NCBI RefSeq assembly: GCF_901709675.1
Contig: NC_051103.1
Location: 3,209,501-3,273,500, forward strand
DNA: 64,000 bases
Source of the DNA: Syngnathus acus
Lineage: Eukaryota; Chordata; Actinopteri; Syngnathiformes; Syngnathidae
Direction of reading: 5' to 3'
Below the pieces are notes generated by a model. It ran no database searches. It had not been told where the DNA came from and saw nothing but the letters and a program-made list of their open reading frames with translations. Positions 12,146 to 24,590 of the stretch are shown piece after piece (position 1 is the stretch's first letter; every line of letters begins with the position of its first letter). The position numbers and the translations under genes were made by a program.

Positions 12146-15100
12146 TGCCTGACTGTCCTTTGCCGGAGTCCTAAGAAAGGAAGAAATATATATTTATGTG
12201 TCATTTAAACCATTTTCGCAGTATGGGCCGGTTTGACACAAATTATTTTTTTGACAGATTGCCGATTTGCCTTACATCTTATTAGGTTCAGGGAGAGATC
12301 CGGTCCTGGTTTGGGCGAACACGTCAAAGTCATCCTGGGGAGGTGGAGGCTTGCTGCTGGATAAAGAGCTCAGAGTGCTGCTCACAGTGTCTGCGCCAAC
12401 ATCTGTAAGTAAGACACCTCACAACTTACTACATGCTCAACTTGAGGGGGTTACTGCGGTAGACGTACCCATTCCAGCGAGGCGAGACGCCAGGGAGGCC
12501 GGAGAGGATGGTCTCCCGGCGCTGGCGGTGACGCTCGGGGGCAAGCTTGTCGTGGCCGCATTGGGCATGTTGCTGACCACTGCTGGCGAGGCGGGGCCCA
12601 GATCGATCAGGTTATCCTCTGTCGCTTCGCTCAAGACCTGACGGGAAAGGGAGAATATTACATATTGTGAGTCAATGCAAGAATAAATCACACTTGAGCT
12701 TATCTTTTCTTTCCCCCCGGAATTTTGTGTATGCTGCACAAGACAATGTGTGGAAATGAAATCGAGCTGATGCAGTTTCAGGGCAGTATGAAAATTCAAA
12801 AGACTACTTAACGGGCTACTGAGCTAAGGGAGGCCGACACTGGTTTCATACTTGCCTGTCTCAGCTAGCCACAGAAACAGAGAACAGAAAAGAAACGGGA
12901 AAAAAGATAGTGAATAAAGTGACATGACCGAAGGGTGAGAGTGACCCCAAAAAAAAGTGAAATGTATACAGTGCCTTACTCTAAGGAAACCCAACAAAGA
13001 GAAAAATAAGCTGACTCACCCCATTGTTGACAGTCTGAACCGTAGACCTTCCAGATCTGAACCTCTCGTATCTGCAACGGCACCCAAGGCACGTTAACAA
13101 CGTGTGTAGCCCGTGACAACCGTCTGCGTCTTCTCACCTTTCGTAGCGCAAGAAGATGTTATTGAGGTCATCGTTTACGTGCAGCAGCTCCTCGGTCACT
13201 GCCTCGTTGGAGACGCAAGAGATGAGCTCCACTACCCTCTGCTGCATGGCTCTGCAGGTCCTGTTCAGCTCCTAAAACACACACCGTGTGAATATATGCG
13301 AATGGGACGAGTGCAGAAGCATTACGACGCACACAAACACGAGGGCTTCCTTGCCTGTAGCAACTCGTAGTCGGAAGCGTCCTCCTGTCCCGGGACCATC
13401 TCAGTCAACATCTCAGACATGACTTTAGTGTTTCCGCGAACGACATCCAACTCGCTGCGCAGTCTGCAAATCTGACAAGGAAAAGAAAAAAAAACCCACA
13501 GAATGTAAAAAATACGTAGATGGCTCCCTCCTCAACACAAAGCACAGTCATTTGACATTTCCAGTAGTTTGTACGTCTGTCTTATTGCACCTGTTCAGAC
13601 GTTGGGTTGATGGCTCCGGACGGTTGAACGTTTGGAACTTGAGGGGTGGTGTAGGCTGCCGGAACAACATGCGGTGCAGGTGCAGGCTGAGGGGGGCTGC
13701 TGTACTGCAGAGTCGAGTCTCCCTCTGGTGCCGATGCAGTCTGGGTACAAAACAAATAAGGACATGAGAGGAGCATCGAGCCGCGCTTGCCACCGTGTGA
13801 TGTCCTCCTACCCGCTGAGGTGTATGTATGGGCGAGAGGGTCTCCAGGTCCGACAGGGGGAACTCGATGCCTTTTCTCTTGAGCTCCTCGTAGATTTGGA
13901 CAACGCCTGTGAGATCCGGACTGCTCCTGAACGCATCGGCCCATGCCTGCGATTGCAGTCACGAGACGACAAACAAAACAAAACCACTGGATTGATTCCC
14001 AATATGCATTAGTATAATATGTACATCTGTTAACATGGTAACAATTCTTGCATGATGCTAGTGGAAGAAAACTGGTTAGCCTAATGGCTCGACAAACACT
14101 GCTATGTTCCACGCTGTAGTCGGAAATAAGAGCATTGCAAGGTTACCTAAGCCGAGCCCGGTAACATGAGCCGCACTGGGTGAAGCCCGAGAGATACTCG
14201 CTTTTATCTGACTGCTGCACAGCCTCATAAACGTGTCATAAAACCCCTCTTCCAATACCTCCTTTAAAAAAACATTTGTCGAGTGCCGCCCATGAAAAGC
14301 AAGTTAGTTGTGATCTTACCTGAATGAGCGCCAATACTTTGTCCTGAACGATGGTGGGAGGGTTATTTTTAGGAGAGATGATTTTAACAAGCACACCGTC
14401 CACAAAGTCCCTGCTAGTGACCAGCGCATGAAACCTGTGGCCGCAGTTCTTTACGCAAGTCTCCAGCACCTGATGGAAGCAGGGGTGTCAAAACGATTGT
14501 CAATTGAACAGATATCTTCCTCTCGTCATTGTAACTGTAAAATGAGGAAAAGCTTTCATATGAACTATCCCGAACAAGCAGGACGCCAAACTTTGAGGTA
14601 CAATGCAATTTCATCCACCTCAGCTTTGCACTCACCGTTAAAGCCAGCATCACCTCCCTGTAGTTTCTATTGCCATTCAGTCTTTTCTTCATTGCTTTTA
14701 TTGCGTCTTTTGGCCTGCGCACAACCACACACTAAAAATTAACAATGACCGAATATAAAAATATGCCTGGAGTATTTTCAAACAGGGAAAACAACCTAAA
14801 CATGGAGCGATCCATTTAACAAGTCAATGATTTCCTCAAAGCTGGAGTGCACAGACCGTAATAATTAACTCATGGACTGTGACTAAATACGATAAGAATA
14901 TCATACAATGAATACAAAAAGGAAGAAAAGCAAATCCAAGCAGACTCTTTATAAAGTGACATGCACAAGCTTAACCCATCGGACAGGAATTACAACCCAC
15001 TAATCAAACACGCTATGGACTTCACACAAGAGCTTAACTACAGCTAAGCAAGCAGTGGAGCTCGGTATAAATCGTATTTGCAAAAGAGGAGATCATTTTC

Positions 15101-15699
15101 AAATGCAAAATACAATTGAAGCAGCAGAGAAGAGATCAATGTGTTGACTTTCCCTGACTCACCCGTCTTCTGTTTCATTGATAATGTCACAAATTTCCAT
15201 GTTAAGCGTCCAGTCTTCACTTGGTAGGGATCCGTCAGTAGCTCTTTCTAGAATATAAATACATTGAGGGAGGGAAAGACGTTAAGTCACCGTTTATCAA
15301 CGAATGCACTTAGGTGATGACTAATGCTTAGCTAACAAATGGCTAACTTAGCTCTAGCTCTGATTAGTCAATGCTCCAAAGAACGAGCGAATGTTTTCGC
15401 AGATAACATACACGGCACATTATGGGATTATGAATTACAAACAGTTTGGTGTTGTCACCAATAATACAAGCAACGACAACATAGGATAACATGCTAGCTA
15501 GGCGGCTAACGGATATGGTTTAAAACGCCCTGACATTAGCTTGGTGCTAGCTTGTACATAAACAACTTGAGCACAGATTCGATGCATATTCGAAACCTAA
15601 GCGCATATTTGAACACAATACAGTTAATGTGATGTCTTTTTACATACCAATGCAATGCCCCACTGGGGTACTGTACGGATTTCCCATTAGGAACTCCAT
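10661..15699 (-). CDS. tom1l2: TOM1-like protein 2 (VHS and GAT domain endosomal adaptor)
   Basis: Fifteen coding exons on the minus strand: 15648-15699, 15163-15247, 14636-14714, 14320-14469, 13812-13946, 13591-13740, 13355-13471, 13138-13271, 13020-13071, 12469-12637, 12276-12402, 12029-12170, 11531-11590, 10895-10931, 10661-10809. They total 1638 bases, 545 residues, with phase kept throughout. A VHS domain fills about residues 1-150 (start [31 protein letters not shown]), a GAT domain about 210-300 ([12 protein letters not shown]), then a clathrin-box-like NLIDLG, the MDDIEEWL stretch and a tail [18 protein letters not shown]. These choose TOM1L2 over TOM1. The family sorts ubiquitinated cargo on endosomes. 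Oddities: a 27-alanine run at residues 425-451 and a GC donor after exon 7. The next gene upstream, atpaf2, is on the same strand. Confidence 0.93.
12068..12145 (-). repeat. tom1l2: (GCT)26 coding repeat: polyalanine run in tom1l2
   Basis: The plus strand carries 26 perfect AGC units; on the coding strand they read GCT. The exon before ends in phase 2 (AT) and this exon begins with G, which fixes the alanine frame: residues TPAKDSQ, then 27 alanines (one GCA plus 26 GCT), then [10 protein letters not shown]. The leucine or cysteine frames would break the reading frame into the next exon, which joins cleanly to MDDIEEWL. Confidence 0.85.
13349..13354 (-). other. tom1l2: GC splice donor of tom1l2 intron 7
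   Basis: Exon 7 ends in ELLQ (CAG) and the next bases are GCAAGG, not GT. The following exon starts GAGCTGAACAGG, giving the conserved join ELLQ-ELNR. No GT nearby keeps the frame. This is a minor-class GC-AG intron of about 83 bases with an otherwise consensus donor (CAG|GCAAGG). Confidence 0.85.
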
Positions 15700-15830
15700 C
15701 TTTGCTCGTCAACAAACAAGTCAGGTCAGGGAATAGTGTTGTTCCTACATCGGGAAACTTCCTCTATGCCCCGCCCCTAGATGTATCTCATTGGCCGAAA
15801 GATTCTGACCTTTATTGTGATTGGCAGGTC
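15700..15830 (-). promoter_or_regulatory. tom1l2: tom1l2 promoter with CCAAT and GC boxes
   Basis: Two CCAAT boxes on the minus strand (complements of ATTGG at 15790-15794 and 15820-15824), 30 bases apart, stand with a GC box (CCCCGCCCCT at about 15769-15778) directly upstream of the start codon. This is a typical TATA-less NF-Y/Sp1 housekeeping layout. The transcript start is probably between 15700 and 15770. Confidence 0.5.
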
Positions 15831-16059
15831 GTGATTTCACTCACTGAGGTTAGACAATTATAAACAAAGGCTCCAAAGGTTAAGACAATAAAACGCAAAT
15901 TGTTTTATGGTTGTGTTTCTTTTTCTGATTTTGTAGCAAGAAAGTATTACTGTTTTTTTTAATTGTCTGCTTTGCAACTTTAAATAACCATTACGATTTG
16001 ACTGTATTGATGTGCATTTTATATGCATATTGTGGTAGCTCCTGCAAATCTATTGGTCA

Positions 16060-16342
16060 GAAATATTTAATGCATTCTCCACACATTTAGCATGTTTCAA
16101 TGTAGTAGACAGCTGGCTGGAAACCCAAAGGTTAGCTGGGATGGGCTCCTCTAACTCACACACACACATTTGGTGTCTGTCAGACAAAGAATGTATTTTG
16201 AAGGGTGGAGATGAGCACAATGGGTGAGAGACTGAGCAGCTGTCAATACAGAATAAAGTTAACAGGATATATACTATTTGAGTCATACATTGTGTTGAGT
16301 CACTTGATCTGGAAGCTTGCATTTTGTTCTTTTAGCTTCCTC
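16060..16342 (-). other. atpaf2: atpaf2 3' UTR (probable)
   Basis: ATTAAA on the minus strand near 16071-16066 lies about 275 bases after the atpaf2 stop. A short L2-like fragment (GGGATGGGCTCC at about 16138) sits inside. Only about 640 bases separate the atpaf2 stop from the tom1l2 start codon. Confidence 0.4.
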
Positions 16343-18005
16343 TCAATCCTGCAAAAGTTTGCGTTTGACAGTCGAACTCTCAGACGAGAGGTGAACAAAC
16401 AGAGCGCCGGCAGCAGTGCGAGCCCTTAGCTCGTACATGTCATAGTCGTGAGCCCACTCCACGTTTCCCCAGCACTGAATCTGCGAGGGAGGAAGACCAA
16501 TGCGTTATTAGTTGAGTCAACGGAACAATTTTGTCTTTGTCGCTGAGCAAAAATGCAAACACAATTGTCACCTGGTATTCTTCCTCCAGCCTAGAGAGCA
16601 GCACAGCCTGCTCCACACTCAAATGTCTGTCAATCATCCCAAGTGATAACACGACAGACTTCAGCTGGGTGATGACGTACTCAAGTCCTACACGGATATA
16701 ATCACATTATTATGTACCTCTACTCTAGTAAAATAACAACGTGAAAGTTGAGTCAAGCTGCTGGACCTTATATTAGTGATTTGACAAAAAGCAGCTTTTG
16801 TTATTAAGTAAACAATTGCACATGCATTACCTGTGAGAGACCAGAAGTTGTATGATTTGAGATGTTGGCAGAATGTCTCTTTGGTAGCCTGAGGGATGTC
16901 TGGGCCCATAATATTGGACGAGGACCCGATAATTACGTTATATCTGAAATGCACATCATACTAATGAACATCTGGAAAGGCCTTTACAAGTCAAGCACTG
17001 TAACCTTATTCATCTCTATCAATCACAAATTACACCTGCAATGACAAACTCAAAAATTCCATTCCGACTGATGTACCTAATGTTGTGGCCGATGAGTTCA
17101 TGCACTTCAACCATGATTACCTGTTCTCAATCCATTGCAATACAGGGTCCCATTCATTCTTCTGTAGATCAACCAAACCGTAGGGCTCTTCAACTCTGTA
17201 ACTACACCAGATAAATATAGATTTGACGTAAAAAGAATTCCTCTTTTATGTCTTTCCATAACTTTTTATTACCACTAGCAGCATGGCGATAGCTAGTTTC
17301 AATCTAAGGTACAAATGTTTAAAGGTTGAAGTGATAAGTGTAAGTAACATACCAAACAGTGTCTGTCTCCAGAAACTTCAATGCCGCACTGATCATTTGG
17401 TCCTTGTCGCGTTGTGTGGGATTGTCCAAAGCAGTGTTGCAAAGTGTTGTCTGCAAAAATAATACCAGGAAAAATCGATTTATATATATATATCATATAT
17501 CTGAATGACACTCTCTTGAATGTCAGGTGACAAACTTTACCATGTGCATGGTGTAAAACTTGAGCGTATCCCTTTGAGCATCCCATTCAGTTGCCACGGC
17601 GATGGCGAGGGCTTCATTTGGCACCGTGAACAGCTTTCCTCCAGGAGTTTTCAGCTTCCTTCGGTCTAGGTTTATCTCAAATAAACCTCCTAAAGGAGAC
17701 GATTGGGCAACATACATTATTATATTTTACTGTAACATTTGTGATAAAAAAAAAAGGAAGTTCACATACCTTCACCTTGAGATATACTGACGTCCTGATA
17801 AAATCGTTTTCTCTCTGTAGGCAAATAATGTTTTGTTGAGTGTTCACAGTACAGATCAAAAACATTATAAGGTAATTATCTTACCTGTCGCGGCCGATGA
17901 GGAGTATTTTAACGAGCATTCGAAGTTTTGAGGCTTCGTGCGTGTTTTACACTGCGACAGTGCTTTTCCGAACTGATGGTGGAGTCTTGCAAGGCTTCTA
18001 AACAT
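16343..18005 (-). CDS. atpaf2: ATP synthase mitochondrial F1 complex assembly factor 2
   Basis: Eight coding exons on the minus strand: 17885-18005, 17770-17814, 17541-17689, 17353-17450, 17121-17201, 16831-16943, 16572-16687, 16343-16480; 861 bases, 286 residues, close to the human length. The N-terminus (MFRSLARLHHQFGKAL) is basic and lacks acids, as for a mitochondrial presequence. ERKRFYQDVSISQGEG, NEALAIAVATEWDAQ, TLCNTALDNPTQRDKDQ, CYRVEEP, LSRLEEEYQIQ and GNVEWAHDYD match the family along its whole length. Known role: chaperone that holds the F1 alpha subunit during ATP synthase assembly in the matrix. Exon 5 uses the acceptor GTAG before TTACAGAG; the alternative AG four bases on would make a stop. 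It shares its upstream region with the divergent gid4. Confidence 0.94.
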
Positions 18006-18626
18006 TGCAGCGATGATGTGAAATCTTAAGCTAGGTTAGCTAAGGAGCATAAACAACGGGTTGTTGTTGTTATTAGTAAACGAGACGCCACGTTTTTACT
18101 TGCATATTTGGGAGCATTTACATCGCTTTTTTTTAACAATGCAATGGTTACCCGTGTAATAAGTCGACTGACAGAGTTTTTTTTTAATTTTTTATCTCAG
18201 TTGCAGCCTCTGAGTTCTCAAGCACGCGTGTGACCTTCTACGTAGTCTGACAGCACTGGCGTAGTGAGTTTTTAAGAGTAGGGAATTGTAGTTTTCCAAG
18301 TTACTATTTGCACTCTTATACAACACGAAAAAACTACATTGTAAACCTGTGAAGCGGTCCTCCAAACGAACCAATGAGAATGTAGGATGTAAGCACGTTG
18401 ATTAGGGTTAGCCAATGAGTGGTGCGGATGCTTTTGCCTTCGTCGCTGCGACGAAGTCCACTACTTTCCTGGGAGCTCGGTCCCTGGCAAAGTACAGCTT
18501 TCAGGTTCCAAGGGGATTTTATAGGCTGGAGGACAGCTTCAGTCCCTGCAACGCTTCTTCGCGGACGCCGGGATCACGAAGACAGCGATTGACTAGTGTG
18601 GATAACCAGCCAGCGAAGCAGGAACC
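18006..18626. promoter_or_regulatory. Divergent atpaf2/gid4 promoter region
   Basis: The 621 bases between the two start codons must hold both promoters. Two copies of CCAATGAG lie in plus orientation at 18371-18378 and 18412-18419, 41 bases apart, suiting NF-Y binding for gid4. No TATA box was found. Tandem CCAAT boxes are common at bidirectional housekeeping promoters. Confidence 0.55.
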
Positions 18627-19998
18627 ATGCCTGTACCCGCTGGATTCATCAGCGACTCCCAGTGCGCGGCCTTCGCATCCTCGGCTTCGCTTATTCCACC
18701 GCCCCCGATCAACACCCGGCAGCCCGGTGTTGTCACCTCGCTGTTGTATAGCGGCTCCAAATTTAGGGGACACCAAAAGAGTAAAGGGAACTCGTACGAC
18801 GTGGAAGTTGTTTTACAGGTGGGCAATCGGTGTGGTATTTTTCACGTGAAAGGTGAACTACGAGGGGCAATGGTGATCGAGCTGTCAAACGGGGGCGTGA
18901 TGATTGACAGTTGGAGAATCAATGAGCATGGGCCTAGCTCGCTAAGCTAGCAATCGCATAGCAATTAAAACATTACGACACATTTCATTCATAACCCTGA
19001 TTTTGCATTTGCAGATATAAATGTATTTAAGTCCTCCTTTGCACAACTGCATGATTTTTGTGCGTTATATTCGGAATGGCGGCATATTCATTTGGCAATT
19101 CTGCTTTGAGGCTGATGTCAACATGATCACGTTTGTTTTGTTTTCCCTCAAGCACGTCACGATGGAGGACTCCTACCTATGTGGTTACCTGAAAATAAAA
19201 GGACTAACGGAGGTGAGCCGGGTTATTATCACTATCTGAATTGACATGTGAAATAAATGACATTCATCAACAGTATGCTCCATTTAATCCAGAAGCAATT
19301 TCATCGAAAATTTTTCACACACGATCCCCCTGGAAATTTTAAAACAAAAACCTAATTGTCTGTTGTGGCAGGAATACCCGACTCTAACCACGTTCTTCGC
19401 TGGAGAGATTATCAGCAGAAAACGACCATTTCTCACCCGGAAGTGGGATGCAGATGAGGATGTGGATCGTAAACATTGGGTAATCATTTACAACTAGATG
19501 TTTAATTTCAGCTTTCTTTTAAAATGACCAGCATTTCATTTTTGTCATCAGGGCAAGTTTCAGGCTTTCTACCAGTATGCAAAGACGTTCAACTCAGATG
19601 ATTTTGACTACGAGGATCTTAAAAATTCCGACTATATTTTTATGAGGTGGAAGGTAAGGTATCAGTTCATTGCCTAAGCTTGATGCTGTACTGGTAATAA
19701 TGTCGGGCATATCGGCTTTTCATTAGGAGCAGTTCCTGGTTCCGGATCACACAATCAAAGACATTAGTGGCGCTTCCTTTGCTGGATTTTACTACATTTG
19801 CTTCCAGAAATCCACAGCAACGATCGAGGGCTACTACTACCACCGAAGCTCTGAATGGTAATCATCGCCATTTTTTTTTCTTTGCTGCCGTAGCGGCTCA
19901 CATTTCAAAACGTACGCTGTGTCACCTCATTCAGGTACCAGTCTCTAAACCTCACCCACGTCCCCGAGCACAGTGCCGCCATCTATGAGTTCCGGTGA
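18627..19998 (+). CDS. gid4: GID4, substrate receptor of the GID/CTLH E3 ubiquitin ligase
   Basis: Six coding exons: 18627-18818, 19153-19212, 19372-19479, 19552-19653, 19727-19857 and 19935-19998; 657 bases, 218 residues. Recognisable blocks are [17 protein letters not shown] and SYDVEVVLQ in exon 1, [80 protein letters not shown] and the C-terminal EFR. The family forms a beta barrel that binds proteins with N-terminal proline and brings them to the CTLH ligase. The start MPVPAGF is the one nearest the conserved region; the longer GC-rich N-terminal extension of the human protein is absent here, since the frame upstream is not supported. It is head-to-head with atpaf2. Confidence 0.94.
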
Positions 19999-21345
19999 CC
20001 CCGGCTGGCATCGTGGATCCTGTTGGGATGGACTTGAGGCGAAGCAGAGGTCTGCAGATGCTACTGAGACTAGGAAAAGGAAAAAAAAAAAAAAAAGCCA
20101 ACGTGGGTTAACAGTTGGGCGGATAGAGTGCGGACCAGTGGATGCGAAAGGACTTCTGAATGTATGTGTATGAAATGAGGTTTTTTAAAAAAAGAAAAGG
20201 AAATGCCGTTGTGTTCCCTGGCTGGGGCGGGTAAAGTCCGATCCAGCCTCAAAGCCCGGATGTGGTTCTTACCCGTCTTATGTTTAAATGTCTGGTTTTT
20301 GTTGTGTAAAATTTGGCACACTTTCTCAAGACACTTTATAAGCTAAGTCGGGACCGCAGCTTTCCAGACATTTGACAGGGGTTGGAACAGGATTCCTTCC
20401 AAGGGGGGGTCTGCTTGGAGAAGCAACTGGGGCTCTTCAGGTTTTAGAGATGGAGCTTTAATCAGCCCAAAGGTTTTGACATGGCAGTATGTACATTCAT
20501 TTGGTTGAAGCCGCTTCTTTGTTTGCCTGCCAAGAGAATATTTTTTCGTGATTCGATCACAAAAGATGGGACACTTTGCGGCACTTTTATGACCCCTAGC
20601 GGGAGACACGCTAAACATTTCCCATCCTTGATGTTTTGTCAGATATGCTTTTTAATCACAAGTGATTGCCGTGGATGTTGTTTTATTGTACCATTTGCAC
20701 AAAGATGAATATGATATTAATGCTAATGCTCACATGCCCCTGGTTCACAAGCTCAAAGCTGTACGGAGGAGGCTTGCTCATTACTTTTTGTGTGTTGGAG
20801 TGTTGAGAGACAAATCACATTATAACAGAGTATTTTTTTACCCGGCTCTGCCACTATGTGTTAAACAGAGCTTTTTGAGTGTTCCGCTTAAGTTATAAAT
20901 CCCATCCTGTTCCTTCCATCGACGTCCCTTTTGACTATGCAACGTGTTCAACATAGCACTCTCCAAACACCAAGCCTCCATTGTCAAGAGATTTTATTCT
21001 ATCCTATCCTTAAAGTATATGAAACCAACAACAAAAAATCTTCGTTAAAAGTAAATATTTTTGTTAAAATTCTCTACAAAGTCCCTAATCATGTGACTGT
21101 GCCATGTTTTTAAAGTTTATCAGAGTTGTATTATAACAGATCATGCTTCCGATTGAGCCTGAGTTGGATTGACTGATTGTAAAGAAAGAGAAATATCAAA
21201 ACGACCTGCTGGCTGTGTGCTTCTGTATTTTCTTTTTTTATGCATTTGCTTCCCCCTAGTGGTTGAAAATGGTACATGCTAACCCATAAGTAGCCAAGTT
21301 TGTAGGTCACCTAGATTAATGAAATAAAAGTAGGTTCTTTGGAAA
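19999..21345 (+). other. gid4: gid4 3' UTR (probable)
   Basis: No competing gene lies in the 1.3 kb after the gid4 stop. AATAAA at 21323-21328 is a good candidate end. Confidence 0.45.
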
Positions 21346-22050
21346 GTAACTCATCACTTATTTTTTATTAATAGCCATGTTGCAATAGAGAATATGTAGC
21401 CCGGGTATTTTGATTCAAAAATTAATTATTTAAAAAATGCATAAATAACAGTAACTAAGAATGCCATCCATTTTATTTCTTGATAATATTTAATCCTGGT
21501 CCGTGCACGTACTACTTTCCAGCATGAGAACAAATAGGTTTGATGATGCATGTCCATGATAGGGGAATGCCTTGTGAAACTAGTTTGAGCTATGAACATC
21601 CACATCAGTGCACTTTTAATCCTAATTGTGCAACAGACAGTGTACAAGGCATGGAATTGATAACGAGTGGTGTCATCTTTTCTCGTCCGAGCAGGCTCCA
21701 TCAGTTCATGCATCAATAAGCCTTGACGCATGATTGGACGAGACACAAAATATCCAACCAGAAGAAAAAGTTGTGAAAAACTCAATACATTGCGAATCAA
21801 ATGCCCTGGATGAATGACAAGCATGTTCCTCTTATGTGAAGGCATCAACTCAGGCGTTTAAGTCAAAGAGACTTAGCCTAATTGTTTTGTTTGTATTTTT
21901 GAGTCACTGGTACACGCTTATGTAAAATTCTTATGTCATATGGTGCCGGCTGGTGCAATACTGTTTAATGCACTCAACTGAGTTGACAATGAATCGGCAA
22001 ACTCCAATCATCTGATACCAAACAGACGTTCTTGCAGTGGAATGAAAATT

Positions 22051-22124
22051 TCATTCATTCATTCATTCATTCATTCATTCATTCATTCATTCATTCATTC
22101 ATTCATTCATTCATTCATTCATTC
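22051..22124. repeat. (TCAT)n microsatellite
   Basis: About 18 perfect TCAT units in 74 bases. Confidence 0.95.
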
Positions 22125-23005
22125 TCACGGGTGTGCTAGAGATTTTCCCATCTGACTTTGACTGAGAGTCAGGGTAGACACGTATTAGATAAACACACTC
22201 ATTCAGAAATAATTTAGTGTTTATTTTGCACAACTAGTTTCCACTCACTAAAAGATTTACTTTAAAACCAACAATGCAGTTAAAGTGGATTCAATTGCGA
22301 ACATGCCAAATCAATGAAATTTTTTTTTTATACATTTGAATAATAATAAGAATCAGTGCTTTCCCATATGGTGCAGATTAGATTTTTTTTTTTTTTTTTT
22401 ATGCCAAGATTATGTTTTACCGACAGAGGCAAGACTTAGTGATAAATTCTCTATGACTCATTATCATCTTACATTCCTTTCTAGTGACCCTGCCTCTTTT
22501 ATTGGCATGGAATTTCCAATCAGGACCATTTCATGTAAAAAGAGCAATTAAAAATGGCAATTTAGCTAAATATATAGCTATATAAAATAATAGCTTTAAT
22601 GAAATGGGTTTTGCTGTTCAGTGAATTCATTTCATTTTATAAAAGAATTACATTAGTATCAGCTCAGATTTCCTTCCTTATGACAAGAAGCAGAATAAAG
22701 ACAATTCAGCTTCCTTCTCCGTCAGCTTCCTTGTTTGGTTTCTGTGGTGTGTCATCACCAAATGGCAGTGTAAAAAAAAAAAAAAAAGAGATTAGGACTT
22801 TGGCAATCACTTCTGCGACATCTTCCTATTTTTAAGGCATTCAAAGATCAACAGCTCCCATATTTATTAGTTATTAATAATGTAGCGGGATATTTGCAGT
22901 CGTACACGTGCGGGTTTGTTGGGATTTGACATATTACGTTGCACATGTTGAGCAGATGGATTTCAATGAAATAAATGCTGTGCACCTGCACAGCTCGTGC
23001 GAGCC

Positions 23006-23029
23006 GGGGGGGGGGGGGGGGGGGGGGGG
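23006..23029. repeat. Poly-G run of 24
   Basis: Twenty-four consecutive G on the plus strand, followed by a second run of nine near 23085. Such runs can form G-quadruplexes and are prone to length error in sequencing. Confidence 0.9.
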
Positions 23030-23738
23030 CTGACAAAGGGATGATTGTGAAAGCAGGAAAAAAAATCAAGCAAATATTGTGTCAGGGGGGGGGATTCCCT
23101 AGTGGGAAATTTACGCCATAAAAACTTATCTTAATGTCGTAATATTTACAAGAAATATTTAAAATATTAAATAAAATATTTCACTTTCCTTAGCACTAGT
23201 GGCATCCTCACAGCGTGCCATCAATTTCATAAACTTCCTCATCGAATTTCATACACTTCCTCGTCGCTGCAATTAGTAAAATTGTAGTCAGAATAATTGT
23301 CATGATCCTGCAACAACACAGCGGAACCCTGACAAAGATATTTTACAAAATTACATCGACATGCATATTTTAATAATCTGCATCACTTTTATCTTTCATG
23401 CTTTAGCCGATATTATATATAATATTTAAATCCTCTTTATAGGCCCAGGTGATTTAGTGTGTTATGCTGTCTTGTGCTTCAAAAAAAAAAACGTGCCCAT
23501 GCTTAATTTGGGAAAACTCACGTGGCTCCTCAACTCAGGTGTTGACATCTTCACTGACCTTTTCACTGATGCTGTTTGAATAATGGATGCTATGTGTGTG
23601 TGTGTTGTTTATATTCGTGTCAAACAGAAGAAATCCTGGCATTGCTTCAGACAGGAACTACACACTCACATCATATAAGGGCTTGAGATAAGCCACTCAA
23701 GAGTTTTTCACAGAGCGTCTTTGAAGAGACACCTGTGA

Positions 23739-23875
<137 letters not shown>

Positions 23876-24437
23876 GTATACAGGCAAAGTTCTCTTGAGT
23901 TGCTGATAAGGAATATTGCTGCCACATGACAAGTCTGGGACAACTGCACGTGCCGCTAGGGAATCCAGGAATCCTTCACTTAATTGCAGAAATAAAAACA
24001 AAAAGCCTCAGTCTAAATACACACACACACACACGGCTTCATACCTCCCTGGAGCATTTTTTTAGTCTGTACAGCAATGTAGACACAAGAACTTTATGAT
24101 GGGTAAAAAAAAAAAAAAAAATCATTACTCAACCCTGCGTTAAATGACTACGTCAAATTTGGAATTTACATTCCACAATGCAAACATGCATGCTCATAAT
24201 AAAACACCATTCCCTTGCGCGTCATGGTTTTTTCTAGCACAGGAGTGTCTCTTGTCACGCAAATTTCAAATGAAAAGAGACAACTTGTCATGTTGAATCG
24301 TCTGAAATTACAGAGTCTGCTGCATGTTGTACACCAGCAATCACAAACACAAAGTTCAAGTCATGTGACTTGGCTTAAACTGCAAAGTAAGCTTTATCAC
24401 CTCGACTCCATTTAAGTTTCTTGAGTCACAATTCAAC

Positions 24438-24590
24438 TATAAAGTGTGTCGGAAAAGATCCAGGATTGCTCACAGCTAGGAACTGTCAGATGCACTACTG
24501 TCGCCTCTTCTCGCACCCTGAGCCAAACGCAAACCACAAAATCAACTGACATGGCAGATAACTTTGTGACATACTTTTCCCTTCATCTTG
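24438..24590. mobile_element. MITE relic, copy B
   Basis: AAGTGTGTCGGAAAAGATCCAG at about 24442 resembles the terminal repeat of copies A and C, and GCTAGGAACTGTCAGATGC at about 24476 matches the interior of copy C in inverse orientation. A right end at about 24574-24590 (GTGACATACTTTTCC) is weak. It is the most decayed of the three. Confidence 0.5.

Noticed and set aside
11927-12208. Plus-strand frame with a long serine run, and another with alanines
   Set aside because: They are antisense to tom1l2 exon 12; the minus-strand exon joins in phase with its neighbours, these do not.
17190-17201. Alternative atpaf2 exon 5 acceptor after TTACAG
   Set aside because: It would make a TGA at the junction; the upstream GTAG gives the conserved CYRVEEP.
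18415-18849. Longer frame over gid4 exon 1 (144 codons)
   Set aside because: It is in a different frame from the conserved GID4 residues, which begin at the ATG at 18627.
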